Source: Archegozetes longisetosus | Taxonomy: Eukaryota > Arthropoda > Arachnida > Sarcoptiformes > Trhypochthoniidae | Direction: 5' to 3' | NCBI GenBank assembly: GCA_018873245.2 | Contig: JAEMBT020000006.1 | Coordinates: 2,855,855 to 2,919,854 of the forward strand | DNA length: 64,000 nt | Made by a program: the position numbers and the translations under genes | The notes under the pieces: generated by a model | What the model saw: the letters and a program-made list of their open reading frames with translations, nothing else | What the model was told of the DNA's origin: nothing | Database searches by the model: none | In this document: positions 16,137 to 27,252 of the stretch, piece after piece | Position numbering within the stretch: the first letter of the stretch is position 1 | Layout: each line of letters begins with the position of its first letter

Positions 16137-16422
16137 ATGCCTTTCGCTAAAAAAGAAGACATTTATTCGGAACTGAAGGATCTGTGATATCAAACTCTAC
16201 AAAATTTCTCCACTTTTAGTAAAAATTCTAATACTGTTAGAAAAATCTTTAATCAAAATTCAATCAAAACTTCAAACTATATATCTTTTGAAACAAATTG
16301 TGAAAACTCTCATTTATTGTTTCATGAAATAGATTCTAATAAGTATTGTGCAAAAAAAACTGTATTTGAGGCTTTACTTCTATTTAAAAAGAAAGTGTTC
16401 TTCAATATTAAAAAAAAGTAGG
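16137..16422 (+). pseudogene. Degenerate reading frame of unknown origin
   Basis: An ATG-led frame of about 94 codons interrupted by one stop after 16 codons (MPFAKKEDIYSELKDL). It is Asn/Ser/Lys-rich, ends in a lysine run and lies just before a foldback repeat. I recognise no domain. It may be the start of a broken transposon gene or chance. Confidence 0.25.
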
Positions 16423-16445
16423 AATTATAGCAGAAATAATGGTTG

Positions 16446-16908
16446 AGGGATACTAACTAGGGGAGGGTGCAATCTGAGGAAGTCAGATCAAGATATTTTT
16501 GATTTGGCATTAATCTATGAGACAATTAGATTGATTAAAACTCAAAAATTCGTGCTTATGAGCTCTTGTTTGGCCTCAATCGGCAATATAAAATGCAATC
16601 TTTAGCATTGCTTTGTATGACAGTAATGCCCATTGCTACCCATATGAATTGAGCGCATTGACAAGTATTAAACTGAATAGTAAAGCCAACTTTCTATGGC
16701 ATAAAGCAAAGGCATTACATTATATATTACTGCCATACAAAGCAATGCTAAGGATTGCATTTTAAATTGCCGATTGCGAACAAACGATAGCTCATAAGCG
16801 CGAATTTGTGAGTTTTGGTCAACCTTATTGTCACATAGATTAATGCCAAATCAAAAATTTCTTGATCTGACTTCCTCAGATCGCACCCTTCCCTAGTAAG
16901 TAGGCCCA
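16446..16908. repeat. Foldback repeat whose arms share a reading frame
   Basis: Arms of about 190 bases (16446-16635 and 16715-16908) are inverted copies. They begin ACTAGGGGAGGGTGCAATC and, on the other strand, ACTAGGGAAGGGTGCGATC. Each arm stays open in the same frame (LRKSDQ-IFDLALIY then a Met/Ser/Ala-rich stretch ending IGN-KCN), and the arms differ mainly by substitutions. No target duplication could be defined. Function unknown. Confidence 0.55.
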
Positions 16909-17639
16909 ACTGTAAAGAAACATCATAAAAATCGAGTGACATATGGAATTGATAGTACTTGACAAGACGAGTCAAGTCATAAAAAATTTTTGAAGCCATA
17001 CTTAATTTTGTACATTTTCCTCTTTTTTCTGAATGTGCAAAGCATCATAAAAATTATGACACGTGCAATCGATAGCGCTCATTGGTACAAGTCAAACTGT
17101 ATAAAGCTTTTAAAGTCACGTCCATCCTTTTGCTATCTAAGCCTATTTTGGTCAATGACTAGGGTGACTACCCGTCCCGTTTTTTCAAAGATAAAAGATA
17201 AAGATCCCGTCAGATCAAAAACTGTCGACGGGACAGTTGGTTGTCCCCTCTTTCAACCTTCATTCATGAAAATCTGTTTTGAAAAATATTTCTCAGAAAT
17301 CCAAACATTACATTTATTTTGCAAATGCCAAGGGATTAGGAAACTCAGTTTAATCTTTTTAACACCTATTGTTTAAAAGCAAAAGTTTTAGAATTAATCT
17401 GTTTGTTTTACCTTGACTTATATCTTGTATAAACCAATACTTCTTACTTTTGTCTTATTCAATACTCATATCTATTTGGTTTCGTTCTATCAAATAAGTT
17501 AATGTTACTCTTCATTCATTTTAAATGTCTCATTTTATTTCGAATGTTAAGTGCTTCAGATGAATGTAAAATTGTCATTGTATCTAATAATTGATATAAG
17601 TTTTTTGTTATAAAAAGTTAAAATAATTCAATAGTGATA

Positions 17640-20047
17640 ATGACTACTAAACGTAAATCAGAAAAAAGATATTGTGTTTTCTCCGACGATTGGCTAAAAG
17701 AAGACTTATGTAATGATTGGATAGAAAAACTTGATGAGTTCACGGCTCATTGTAAATTATGCAAATCCAACATATTGTGAGATCAAAAACAGATCTTTGT
17801 TTTCGATCTCACAGTATTCAGGTCATTTAAACAATGCCCTACTTTCTTGCCCATCATTGTAGCCTAAGGGCACAAGCTGACCACTGGATGTAGGACAGGG
17901 TTGTTTGTGTCCTCTTTTCTTTAAATACAAATTCTAAAGAAAATTTTCTAGAAGAGTAACGAGGTCACCAACGTGTCCTCAATTAGTAGTTGGTCAGTTA
18001 GTGACCAATAATAGATATTTCTAGAAAATTTTCCATTGATACGTCGACAGCTCCTGGCACTATATAAAGGAGTGAAGTGACTCTTACTCTTCACTTCCCA
18101 AACTCTTCAGTGATCTCTGAAAGTAACTTAAAGTAATAGTGTGTGTTTTAAAATCCAAACCTTTCAATACTCAAATCTTTTAAATTTGTATAAACCTTTC
18201 TTTTCATAAATAAACTTTTGATTTTCTTTAAAACGGTGTGTAAGTTTAAATTGTCGAACTCTGCAGAGAAAAATTCAAAATAAACCTCTGCAATATCAAT
18301 AAAATACGAAGGATTTTTATCATTGAAGAGACATTCACATAGGAAAGAACACATAAAATTTCAAAATGCTCTGAAGTCAAACAATATTATTGAACAGTTT
18401 TTTATTAAGAAGAATACAACTGAAGAATTAAAAGTAACAGCAGCAGAGGTTTCTTTCATTTATCACAGTATTAAACAGCATCATAGCTATAGATCTATGG
18501 AATGTGACATTAAATTAAATCACAGATTATTCCCGGATTCAAACATTTGCAAAAAAAATTCGTTGCGCAAGAACAAAATCAGAAGCTATAGCTGTTAACA
18601 TCTTGAGTCCTAATTCAATTGAACTTCATCTAAAATATATTACAAAAAATAATTTGAAATTTTGAGTATCTACAGATGCATCAAATAAAAAAATATCAAA
18701 GTTTTCCCAACAAGTATACAATATTTTTCTTTTGAAGAAGGCATCAAAAGATTCTTCCTAGATTTCTACGAGGACCCTGACGAAAATTCTTCGGTAATAT
18801 ATGAAAATATTAAAAAAATTTTACTTTTAAATGATTTGAAAATACAAAATGTGATCGCATATGGAGCTGATAATGCCTCTGTTAATTTTGGACAGCACAA
18901 GTCTGTACACAAAAACCTAGTTCATGAAAAACCAGCAATAGTGAAAGCAAACTGCCATTGCCATATTCTTCACAATGCTGCAAAATATGGACTATTAAAA
19001 TTGCCATTAGATATAGAAAACTTGGTTATTAAAATATATAATCATTTTTCCATTTCAGCAAAAAGAGTTAACGAATTAAAGTCTTGCTATCAATACACTG
19101 AAAGCGATTACAGCGTATTGTTGAGACATATTTCGACGCGATGGCTATCACTATTCAAAGCAATTGATCGTCTTATCAAGAACATAAAAGCTGTCAAATC
19201 TTATTTTATAGGTATAAGTTCAGATGAATGTCCTAAAATAACTGAATTTTTCTGGGAATATAACGAAAATCCTGCAAATATGGGATTTTTGGAAATGATA
19301 TTACATTTTTCACATAGTTATATGCAGCTATTTCACGACTCTATACTTGAACTTGAAAAAACATCAACTAATTGTACACATCTGTTTGAAATCATGACAA
19401 GACTGCGTGGAAGATTGAAAAATAGAGTTCAACTTAAATTTTTTGGCAGCGTTTGCAATAATATGAAGAAACTTTCATCGAGTTGTGAAAAATCATTCAT
19501 CGATGTAGCGACAGATAGCTATAACCGTGCAATAAAATATTTAGAAAAGTGGTTTGATTTTAACAAATCAGTACATAAATATCTCTCAGCATTGAGTTTG
19601 AACCAAAAAATTGATTATAACGAAGTTCTTGAAATTATCAAAATTCTTAAGTTAGATTTTGACATAGACAAACTTTTTGACGAGTGCTGCTTAATTAGCG
19701 ATGTTTTTGATAATCTCAAAGTCGAAGGACAGAACCTTCCCAATGATGAAATATGGCGAAAAATTTTAAAATCCAAGGATCTTCCAATTTTCTCTCAACT
19801 AATTGCAACTGTGTTTGCAATACCTATAGGTAATGATTCAGTTGAGAGAATTTTCAGTCTAATGCAAGCTTTGTGGACTGATGAAAGAAACAGAATGACT
19901 ATAAATTTAGTAAAAGCAGAAATTTGTATAATTATAAATTATTCAATGAAGTGTGAGCAATTTTTCGATTATGTGTCTAAGAATAACCAACTTTTGAAAG
20001 ATGCTATTTCTAACAAAAAATATAACTTTAAAATTAACTATGATTAA
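17640..20047 (+). pseudogene. hAT transposase (KIAA1586-like lineage), broken
   Basis: The gene starts MTTKRKSEKRYCVF and runs into a zinc-finger start (HCKLCKSN), where the solo LTR is inserted. It resumes at 18323 with the finger's His pair (LKRHSHRKEH). A frameshift near 18560 and a stop near 18665 break the next section, where the other frame gives STDASNKK. From 18836 to 20047 a 403-codon frame is open, with the GADNASVNFG catalytic region, the CHCHILHNAAKYG segment and the C-terminal SVERIFSLMQALWTDERNRM dimerisation core. The KIAA1586-like label rests on remembered family features, not a search. It is not functional as it stands. Confidence 0.82.
17778..18322 (+). mobile_element. Solo LTR inside the hAT transposase
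   Basis: A 545-base insert starting TGAGATC and ending TTTATCA, bracketed by ATTG / TTG direct repeats (17774-17777 and 18322-18325). It contains a TATA box (CTATATAAAGG near 18060), a likely transcribed start region after it and an AATAAA-type signal near 18210, the usual U3-R-U5 order. No gag or pol frame adjoins. Cutting it out with one ATTG restores the codons NILKRH of the zinc finger, which fixes its borders and shows it arrived after the hAT. Confidence 0.75.
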
Positions 20048-20465
20048 TAGTTTTCAGTATTTTAATATTAGATTGTATTGTTAGACACCTGAATGTTTGC
20101 GATAACTAATAAAGGTGAAATTTTTCTTTAAAAAATATGTAAGGGTCCCCCCTTTGATATTTTTGTCCCGTCATGAGATGAGCCGGAGGTGGTCACCCTA
20201 TCAATGACGGCTAACTAGGCGTAATGACTATAAAAATCAGACAAGATACCTTCGGGTAGTGCTCGACGAGAGAAGTTCATACCCACTCCTCTTGAGATTC
20301 CACTCATCCGCTCACAAACCACGTCCACTTTCTCAAAATAGCTAGGAATCAACCCTTGAGTGGGCGAATCATCATCTAGACACCATCCTCCCTTCATATA
20401 AGCCCCTCCCACTTCTACCCATTCACGCCATATGGTTCCACATATGTTATTCATACTTCTTGAAA

Positions 20466-21550
20466 ATTACCTTGCCATGAATTCAAATACCGTTTTCGAT
20501 TTTATCTCCCCTGCATCGCCAGCGACCAAACAGTAGTGTAGAAAGAGACTAGGGAACGTGGTCGTCCAAAGCAACCTGCCACTACCTATCTAGCTCTTCC
20601 CACTCAACTGGTAGTTAATGTCTTGCGATATCGGCCGGAAATGGTTCATAATTTTCAAGACGCCCACTGATAACATAATGCGCTAACCTGGCGAATCACT
20701 CGCCTGAAGATGTCATTGATTTTGAAAGGTTCGCGATCTTCGACCTCAATGATATTGTCATGTTTATTTTGTGACTTGGGATCTTTTCTAATTAATTTTA
20801 GGATTTTTATTAAACAATTTATATTGTTTTATGTTTTGTTGTTTGCTAGTTGTACAAATTGAGATCGGGGACTCAATGTGAGATCTCAATTCGTTTAAGT
20901 AAGAGTCAGGCCGGACTTGTGTTTTAATTTATAACTTCCATACTTACTTTGTAATATGCGTCGTATTGATGAATTAATGATATAACACACTTTTCACTAT
21001 TGATATTAATGTAACTTTATTTTAATAATATGATTTTGCATGTTACACTCTTATTAACTTACTCTAACTATATGTCTCTATCTATCTTTTTTTTATACAC
21101 TTTCCCTGCTCTGCTTATATACATTTTCTGTGTTCTATCTTATCTTGTTCTTAAAACTAAAGTTTACATAATTCTCGATATTTTCTTAGAAAAAACATGT
21201 TTTAAAGTAAAAAGTTGAAAGAGAGCTTATTGTTGATAAAATAGACTTTTTATCTATTACTTTATCAGTATAATAAATTTTATTTTAATTATATAATAAA
21301 ACATTTCTTAATTAGTCCATTGCTTAATAATGATAACTTATATGGATTAACTTTACATTTCACAATATCTTCAGGCTATACATAAGCAAATAAAATTATA
21401 TAATTCTTATAAATGAAAACTTGTGGTTTATCAAAGCTAGCTGTGATATAAATGTACATAAAATAGTTTCGAATTTCCTAAATTCTGATTTTAAAGTTAA
21501 ATTTTAGGATTACTTAGACGAAGTAAACTTTTGCTCTTTGGGAAGGTAGA
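20466..21550. other. Interior of the long-TIR element
   Basis: 20480-20760 is relatively GC-rich with broken frames on both strands. 20855-20900 holds a small hairpin (TTGAGATC / GAGATCTCAA). The rest is AT-rich. I recognise no intact gene. Confidence 0.4.
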
Positions 21551-21903
21551 TCTTCAGGAAGTATGAATAACATATATATAACTATGTAGAGTAGGTGGAT
21601 AGAAATGGGAGGGGCTAATGTGAAGTGAGGATGGTGTCTAGACGTTAATTCGCTCACTCAATGGTTGATTTCTGGTTATTTTGAGAGAGTGAGCGTGGTT
21701 TGTGAATGGGTGAGTGGAGTCTCAAGAGGGATAGGGGATGAAATTCCTCGTCCGGTACAACCCGAAGGGACCCTTGCCTAATTTTTAGATATTGAGCCTA
21801 GTTAGTCGTCATTGACCGAAAATTCAATAGTAAACGCTAATTAACGATATAACTATATATAAATATTTTGTATATATACTTATCCAAAATTGCATAATTT
21901 TTT

Positions 21904-22005
21904 AATTAAGCCCTTTTGACAACCTTTTCAAGAAAATCATTTTAAATCAGTATACACTATCACTCAAAATGAATTTCTTGAAAATTTTGCCAAAAGGGCT
22001 TAATT
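21904..22005. repeat. Small TIR element, AATTAAGCCCTTTTG ends
   Basis: 102 bases with perfect 15-base inverted ends (AATTAAGCCCTTTTG / CAAAAGGGCTTAATT). TTAA is part of the terminal sequence on both sides, which would suit a piggyBac-type target site, but this is only suggestive. Confidence 0.55.
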
Positions 22006-22109
22006 ACGATAATATTGTGTTTAATGCAAAGTATTCGCCTTCTGTGACAGTTTAGGTGGAGATGTTTCGGCCTCTGCTGTTTCACCAAAAATATTTTTAA
22101 AATCATAGT

Positions 22110-22398
22110 TAAATGGTAGATTCACTGCATTTGATATTTACAGACTGCAGATCTTGTTTGATTTCTTTAGCCGAAATTCTTCGGGTTTTCGCCACATTTG
22201 CTGCAATTCTTTTGTCAGTTGGCTTTTTCGTACAGCGTTTTCGACCACTTGTTAAATTACGGGCTTTTTTACGACTTTATAAGCACATGAGGGACTGCAT
22301 CCATCATTTTGGCTATGGTTTGATATGTCTTACCTTCACTTCCCATCCCGAACATCTGAAGACGTTTGACTTCAGCAAATTATCGTAATTTGACCATT
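22110..22398 (-). pseudogene. Possible transposase N-terminal (helix-turn-helix) remnant
   Basis: Minus-strand translation gives FAEVKRLQMFGMGSEGKTYQ and TIAKMMDAVPH, resembling the first helix-turn-helix of Tc1/IS630-type transposases, with several in-frame stops. The open plus-strand frame here is probably its shadow. Weak evidence. Confidence 0.3.
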
Positions 22399-22491
22399 TT
22401 TGAAGGAATAGTTTTAAATTAATATATTTGTTTTTCAATTGCTTTATTTAACTGTTAATATTTTAAGTTTCACTTTATATGTTAGTTTTGT

Positions 22492-22504
22492 CACACACAC
22501 ACAC
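22492..22504. repeat. Short CA microsatellite
   Basis: Thirteen bases of alternating CA. Confidence 0.9.
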
Positions 22505-22808
22505 GTTGCAACGTTTTTATATAAAAAACAAATTAACTTGTTTTATACTCATCGACTGCCAATATTCTTCTAATGCTGGCCCTTAAATATAAAATAACTG
22601 GTCGACTCGACAACTTTAAACTCGAGTCAACCCATTACTAGTTTAGAGATGAACTTAGTTCATCTCAAACTAGTATTCTGTTCTATTTACTTTGAAGAAT
22701 TGTTAAAGGAATTTTTTTCGCTTTAATTCAGTCAAATAAAAATATTTTCTTACTTATGACCGCATCACAAAAGTCACATAGTTTTTGATTGCTTATAAAA
22801 AGTATAAC

Positions 22809-23114
22809 AGTATACAGCACTTAATGTGTTCTCATATGCTTATGGAAAAGAACGCCGCGACTTAATTTCTGAAGAAACTACAGATGAGTGAGCCAATCAT
22901 TTATATATTTATCTGACTTATTCTGAATGTTGTGACCATATTAATTTTTGAACTTGATTTGACTTTGAATCATTAATAGATATATGATTGATGTTTGATA
23001 TTTAACATTGAAATTTGCTTCACTCAATAAACTATATATTTGTAATTTCTTTAGAAATTACAGAGCGGCATCCTTTTCCGTAAGCGTATGAGAACACATT
23101 AAGTGCTGTATACT
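22809..23114. repeat. MITE with ~50-bp terminal inverted repeats
   Basis: AGTATACAGCACTTAATGTG at the left has its reverse complement at the right end, and the match continues through a GTTCTCATA-GCTTA-GGAAAAG stretch. The interior is AT-rich and non-coding. No clear target duplication. Confidence 0.7.
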
Positions 23115-23534
23115 ATTATGCTTGCTTATAACTTTACTCAAAATGTGATACCATTCGATACCTTGATATCATTCTAATCCTCGATTATGACGCCTTAATT
23201 TAAGACAAGTTTCGCTAAAATCAACGAACTAACTTCTTAGTTAAACTCAGTCCAAGACAAGATATAGAGTTAACTACTTTTATTTCCATACTTATGCGCG
23301 GCAGTGTAGTCAAAAAGAATCGTGCTAATATCTTTATGAATGAGTTATTTAGGTTTATCAGAAAAAACTTAAAAATGTTTTCTCTTTCATGGTAGAATAT
23401 GTTCTAACCAATTATGGAATTTTTATTACAGATTTCGGTATTTAATTGATTCTATTACACAAAGTCTAAGAATGAAATTAAAAATATTGATACTTTTGTT
23501 AAATTGAATCTGTTCTTGATAATGTGCATAAAAT
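23115..23534. other. Non-coding
   Basis: AT-rich; no gene or repeat structure recognised. Confidence 0.5.
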
Positions 23535-24430
23535 TGTTATGCCGTTCTGGTTCGAGCTCAAACCTAAACGCATAATTGGAGACTAAAATTATTTATTTAT
23601 CCAGAATTCCGAAACAAATATTCTATTAAATTCTTAATAATATTAGACTTTGTTTGATTGCTATCTTTTAATTTCTTTAAAAATTATAAGTATTTAAAAT
23701 AATATTTAATAAAAATACATAAAAGAAATATAACATAAGATTTAGACGTGATTTCAATATTTGGTTGTTACATAAAAATATTAAAAACATATTTAAAGGT
23801 TTTTACATATGTAAAGGTTTTACAAGTCTTGAATTTATTTTGTACTTTGCAGTTTACTCTAAGCTCTCTAACTTATTTGGAGTAAACAGGTGAAAAGTTT
23901 TAAGTATTAACCTTATAGAGATTGAAGCGACGGATTAAAATATTTAGAGTCGCCAGAAGTCTTAACTCTTTCTGATCGATAACACTTTTATTGTATTTTC
24001 ATACCTTATATACGAATAAAAATCTGATTTCAGTTTCAGTTTTAAGAGACAACACGAGTAGTTAACTCGAAATAAAACTATCTTTTAAAAGAAAAGTTCG
24101 TTAACTTTACACATATTAAAACCCCTTCCTCTTAACCCCTTTCCACTTTCGCTCAGAGGCAAAATGAGGTCCTCTCCTCGAGGCCTCCGCCCAAAGACTG
24201 ATTCTTTTTACTAGTTTTTAAACATATCTTATATAAACAAAATATATCTGAACTGTTATTCTTTTAGAATATTCACCGAATTTCATAACAAACGTTAATG
24301 CAATGATAACTTTGAAAGCGTTAGTAAAGCATTACATAAAATATAAAGCATTTTTAAGATAACTGTTTGAGAAACTATTTTATAGAATGAAAAACTGACT
24401 CAAAATCACTGAATTCATATCTGCATAACA
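23535..24430. mobile_element. Longer, inverted relative of the 13849-14444 element
   Basis: The ends are TGTTATGCCG and TGCATAACA. Internal stretches (GAGGCCTCCGCC, GGTTCGAGCTC, the GCTTTACTAACGC-type segment) are reverse complements of those in 13849-14444. About 300 bases longer. Flanking tetramers (AAAT and AACT) do not match, unlike the GTTA pair of its relative. Confidence 0.7.
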
Positions 24431-24547
24431 AACTTTTTAAGGCCCACTTGCTAATGAATTTTTTGAAACTTAAGATAGTGCATATTAATATTCTCTTTCG
24501 CAAAAATATGTGGAGTTTAGTCACATTAACATTCAAAATAAGTCACC

Positions 24548-26849
24548 TAGTGCTGAGCAGGTCCAGGTCCTGGAGGTCTTTCTGAAAGATCTGAAATTGG
24601 ACCTAGACCTTTGTTTGAAGACCTATACCTGGACCTCTCAAATAATTACAAACCCGAACCTCTCAGAGGACCTCTTTTAAAGACCTGGACCCGGACCTGA
24701 ATCTCAAATGTATTTTGTTTATTTAAACAAAATTATCAAATTGCAGATTGATAGTTTATATGAATTGTTTCGCTCACACAATGCAATAAATGAAGTCATT
24801 TTCTGTTGTGTTTGTTGAATGCAAATTTAATTCAATTCAGTTTTTAATCAAAATATCATTAAAATACTAATTAAAATGAGTTCGGCTTCTATCATACTAG
24901 ACTCAGATAAAAGTGAGAATGTTCGTTTTAAAATATGGGGCAATTTTATGAAGATGCGAGAAGTAAATAAATTAAGTGCAAATAGTGTGATGCGATGTTT
25001 TCAACAAAATAAAGTTCAAGTACATTAAACAGACATTATTCAAATTTTCACGAAAAACCATCGAATCAAAGGGATATTACAGAACTTTTCCAACAGAATA
25101 AAAGTGAAATTGAGTTGGATCCGCAAAGAGAGCTCATGTCATTTATTGTCGAAGGTCAACATGCATTTGATATCGTTCAAGAACCTAAATTTATAACGTT
25201 TTGTAAATCACTAAACAAAAATTACATAGTTCCAAGTCGTTTCACAGTGAAAAGAAGTATAATGAAAAAACATAAAGAAATGGTTGAAAAACTTATTACT
25301 TTTTTGAATGAAAATACTCAAAAAATTGCAGTAACCACTGATATGTGGACATCGAATAGCCAAAAACCTTTCATGGCGACCACTGCACATTTTTTCGATA
25401 GTAAATTTGTGAAGAGAAATATTTTAATTGACTTCTCTATGGTTCCTTATCCACACTCTGGTAAGCAAATACATGAAAAGCTACTTGAAATATTCGACAA
25501 ATTTAATATTAGAGACAAGATAATTTCAGTAACTACTGACAATGCAAAAAACAATGTATCTGCAATGAACATTTTAAAGTTAAATTTTCAGGCGGAAAAA
25601 TTTTTGGAATTCAAGTCTTCTCATTTGAGATGTTTTGCACATGTTTTAAATCTAATTGTTGAAAGTGGCCTCAAAAAGTCACCGTTGAATCAACTCATAG
25701 AGAAGGTAAGAAATCTTTTAACTTTTGTGAAAACGTCACCTAAAGAACAGCAAAAAATTTGAATTAACAACTAAAACACTGGGAAACGTATATTTATCAC
25801 TGAAAAAAGAAATAAAAACTAGATGGAATTCAGTCTTGGTCATGTTAAATTCAGTAATTTTCGTGAGTGAAACGATTAAATATTTATGTTTCAGTGATGC
25901 GTCTTTTAAAGAATACAGTTTGGATAACAATGAATGGGAATTATTGAAAGAAACACAATCATTATTACGACCATTTGAAGAGGCAACAAATGTTATTTCA
26001 GGTCAAAAGTATGCAAGTATTTGCTTACTTTTACCCATTTTTAAATCTATTAAATTGCACATTAAAACCTATGAAGCATCTGATCTCAAAGATATTTCAA
26101 GTTGTGCAGATGTTATGCTTAAGAAGTTGGATGAATATAAAACAATAATGATAAACGATATTACAGAGTTTGCAGTTGTAGTCGATCCAAGACTCAAATT
26201 TGATTATTTTGAAGACTCAACTTGCGCTATGGAAACTAAATTTACCAGTTTTTTCAATCAATTTTACGCACTTCCTGCTGAATCAGTCACTGAAGAGCCC
26301 TCAAAATCATTTATCACAAGTATTTACAAAAAGCGTGAAACTGATTCTTCAAATGAGACCGAAAAATATATCAACTTTCCGACTGAAGGACATGAATCGG
26401 ATCCAGTTTTTTGGTGGGAAAACAACATATCACACTTCCCAAACTTATCTAAATTAGCTTTCGACATACTTCTTGTTCCTGCTTCAAGTGTTCCTTGTGA
26501 GTAGATATTCTCAAAGTCAGGTGATTTAATCACACAAAAGCGTAATTGTCTCAATGATAGTACAATAACGTCATGCATGTGTTTAAGTTCATGGTTACCG
26601 CTATTTGAAACACTTTAAAATTTGTATTTTTATCGCTAAATAAATATTCATTTCAATCATTAATGTTATTATATTATGAGGTCTTCACTCAGAGGTCTTT
26701 CTTAAAAACCTGGACCGGACCCGAGCCATTTTATTAAGACTCGAACCTGGACCATAACTAATATTAAGAACCAGGACTCGGACCTGGAGCTCAAAAGACC
26801 TCAGGTCGGGAGGTCCTGGAGGACCTCATGTCTTTTATGCTCAGCTCTA
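24548..26849 (+). mobile_element. hAT (BED-finger) element
   Basis: Ends are TAGTGCTGAGCA and, on the reverse strand, TAGAGCTGAGCA. Subterminal regions at both ends are packed with AGGTCC / GGACCT repeats, a hAT hallmark. One broken transposase gene lies between. Flanking octamers (AAGTCACC and AACCATAA) do not match, so the target duplication has decayed or been separated. Confidence 0.85.
24876..26618 (+). pseudogene. hAT BED-zinc-finger transposase, multiply broken
   Basis: Starts with ATG at 24876. After a frameshift a BED finger is readable (KCK-stop-CDAMF, then STLNRHYSNFHEKPSN) with two stops inside. 25115-25762 is open and has the catalytic region TTDMWTSN and TDNAKNN plus the CFAHVLNLIV segment. 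A second frameshift near 25760 leads to 25836-26504, whose end reads SSVPCE-stop-IFSKSGDLIT: a TAG replaces the usual Arg of the ERIFS dimerisation core. Both core frames stay long, so decay is moderate. Confidence 0.85.
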
Positions 26850-27252
26850 AACCATAATGTGAAGACGAAGTTCAAAATTTTACAAAGAGATTTTTAATTA
26901 AGATTTAAAATAGAGTTACAAATAGAAGTTTCGCGAGAGTATACAAATCAAAGAGTTACTTTTTGACAAGTGGTTCTATGCACTTGAAATTGAATGCCCT
27001 TTCCCTTTTTATTTAGGCTCCTTTTATATAAAATTGGTCTAAATTCGAGAAATTTCTATTGTCCCACATTTATGCATTGTGGGTCATCCCTTTTGAGTTA
27101 GTGGTCATTATTTAGGTCAGTTTTAGTAAACAACTCCGAGTAGGGTCACTCTGACACAGATAGAGGGCTAATAAGATCAAATGTTAGTGACCCTTAATGC
27201 TAATAAAAGAAAATTATGATAGAAAACAAGATAAGTAAAATAAGCATTAGAA
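26850..27252. other. Non-coding
   Basis: AT-rich sequence between the hAT element and the border of the inverted duplication remnant; no gene recognised. Confidence 0.5.

Larger units (their letters stand above)
17160..20200 (+). mobile_element. hAT element with perfect 8-bp target duplication
   Basis: TCAATGAC stands immediately outside both ends (17152-17159 and 20201-20208). The terminal repeats are TAGGGTGACTACC and, on the reverse strand, TAGGGTGACCACC. Inside is one plus-strand transposase gene (17640-20047) interrupted by a solo LTR at 17778-18322. At 3041 bp it is the best-delimited element in the window. By removal of the interruptions the insertion order is long-TIR element first, hAT second, LTR third. 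Confidence 0.93.
17146..21823. mobile_element. Long inverted-repeat element, interrupted by a hAT
   Basis: The left arm (about 17146-17159 continued at 20209-20465) and right arm (about 21551-21823) are inverted copies of roughly 270 bases that diverge mainly by substitution. Both start near GGTCAATGACG and include a GTCTAGACACCATCCTC stretch. Both arms and 20480-20760 are clearly richer in G+C than the surroundings, suggesting an outside origin. The left arm holds a 79-codon minus-strand frame (20215-20454) whose counterpart in the right arm is aligned but has stops. I do not recognise the family. The hAT at 17160-20200 interrupts the left arm. Confidence 0.5.

Noticed and set aside
17774-18325. 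The 545-base insert as an intron of the hAT transposase
   Set aside because: It lacks GT-AG borders, is flanked by ATTG / TTG repeats and contains a TATA box and a polyadenylation-type signal in LTR order.
21030-21218. Hydrophobic 62-codon frame
   Set aside because: Thymine-rich composition produces hydrophobic chance frames; no conservation evidence.
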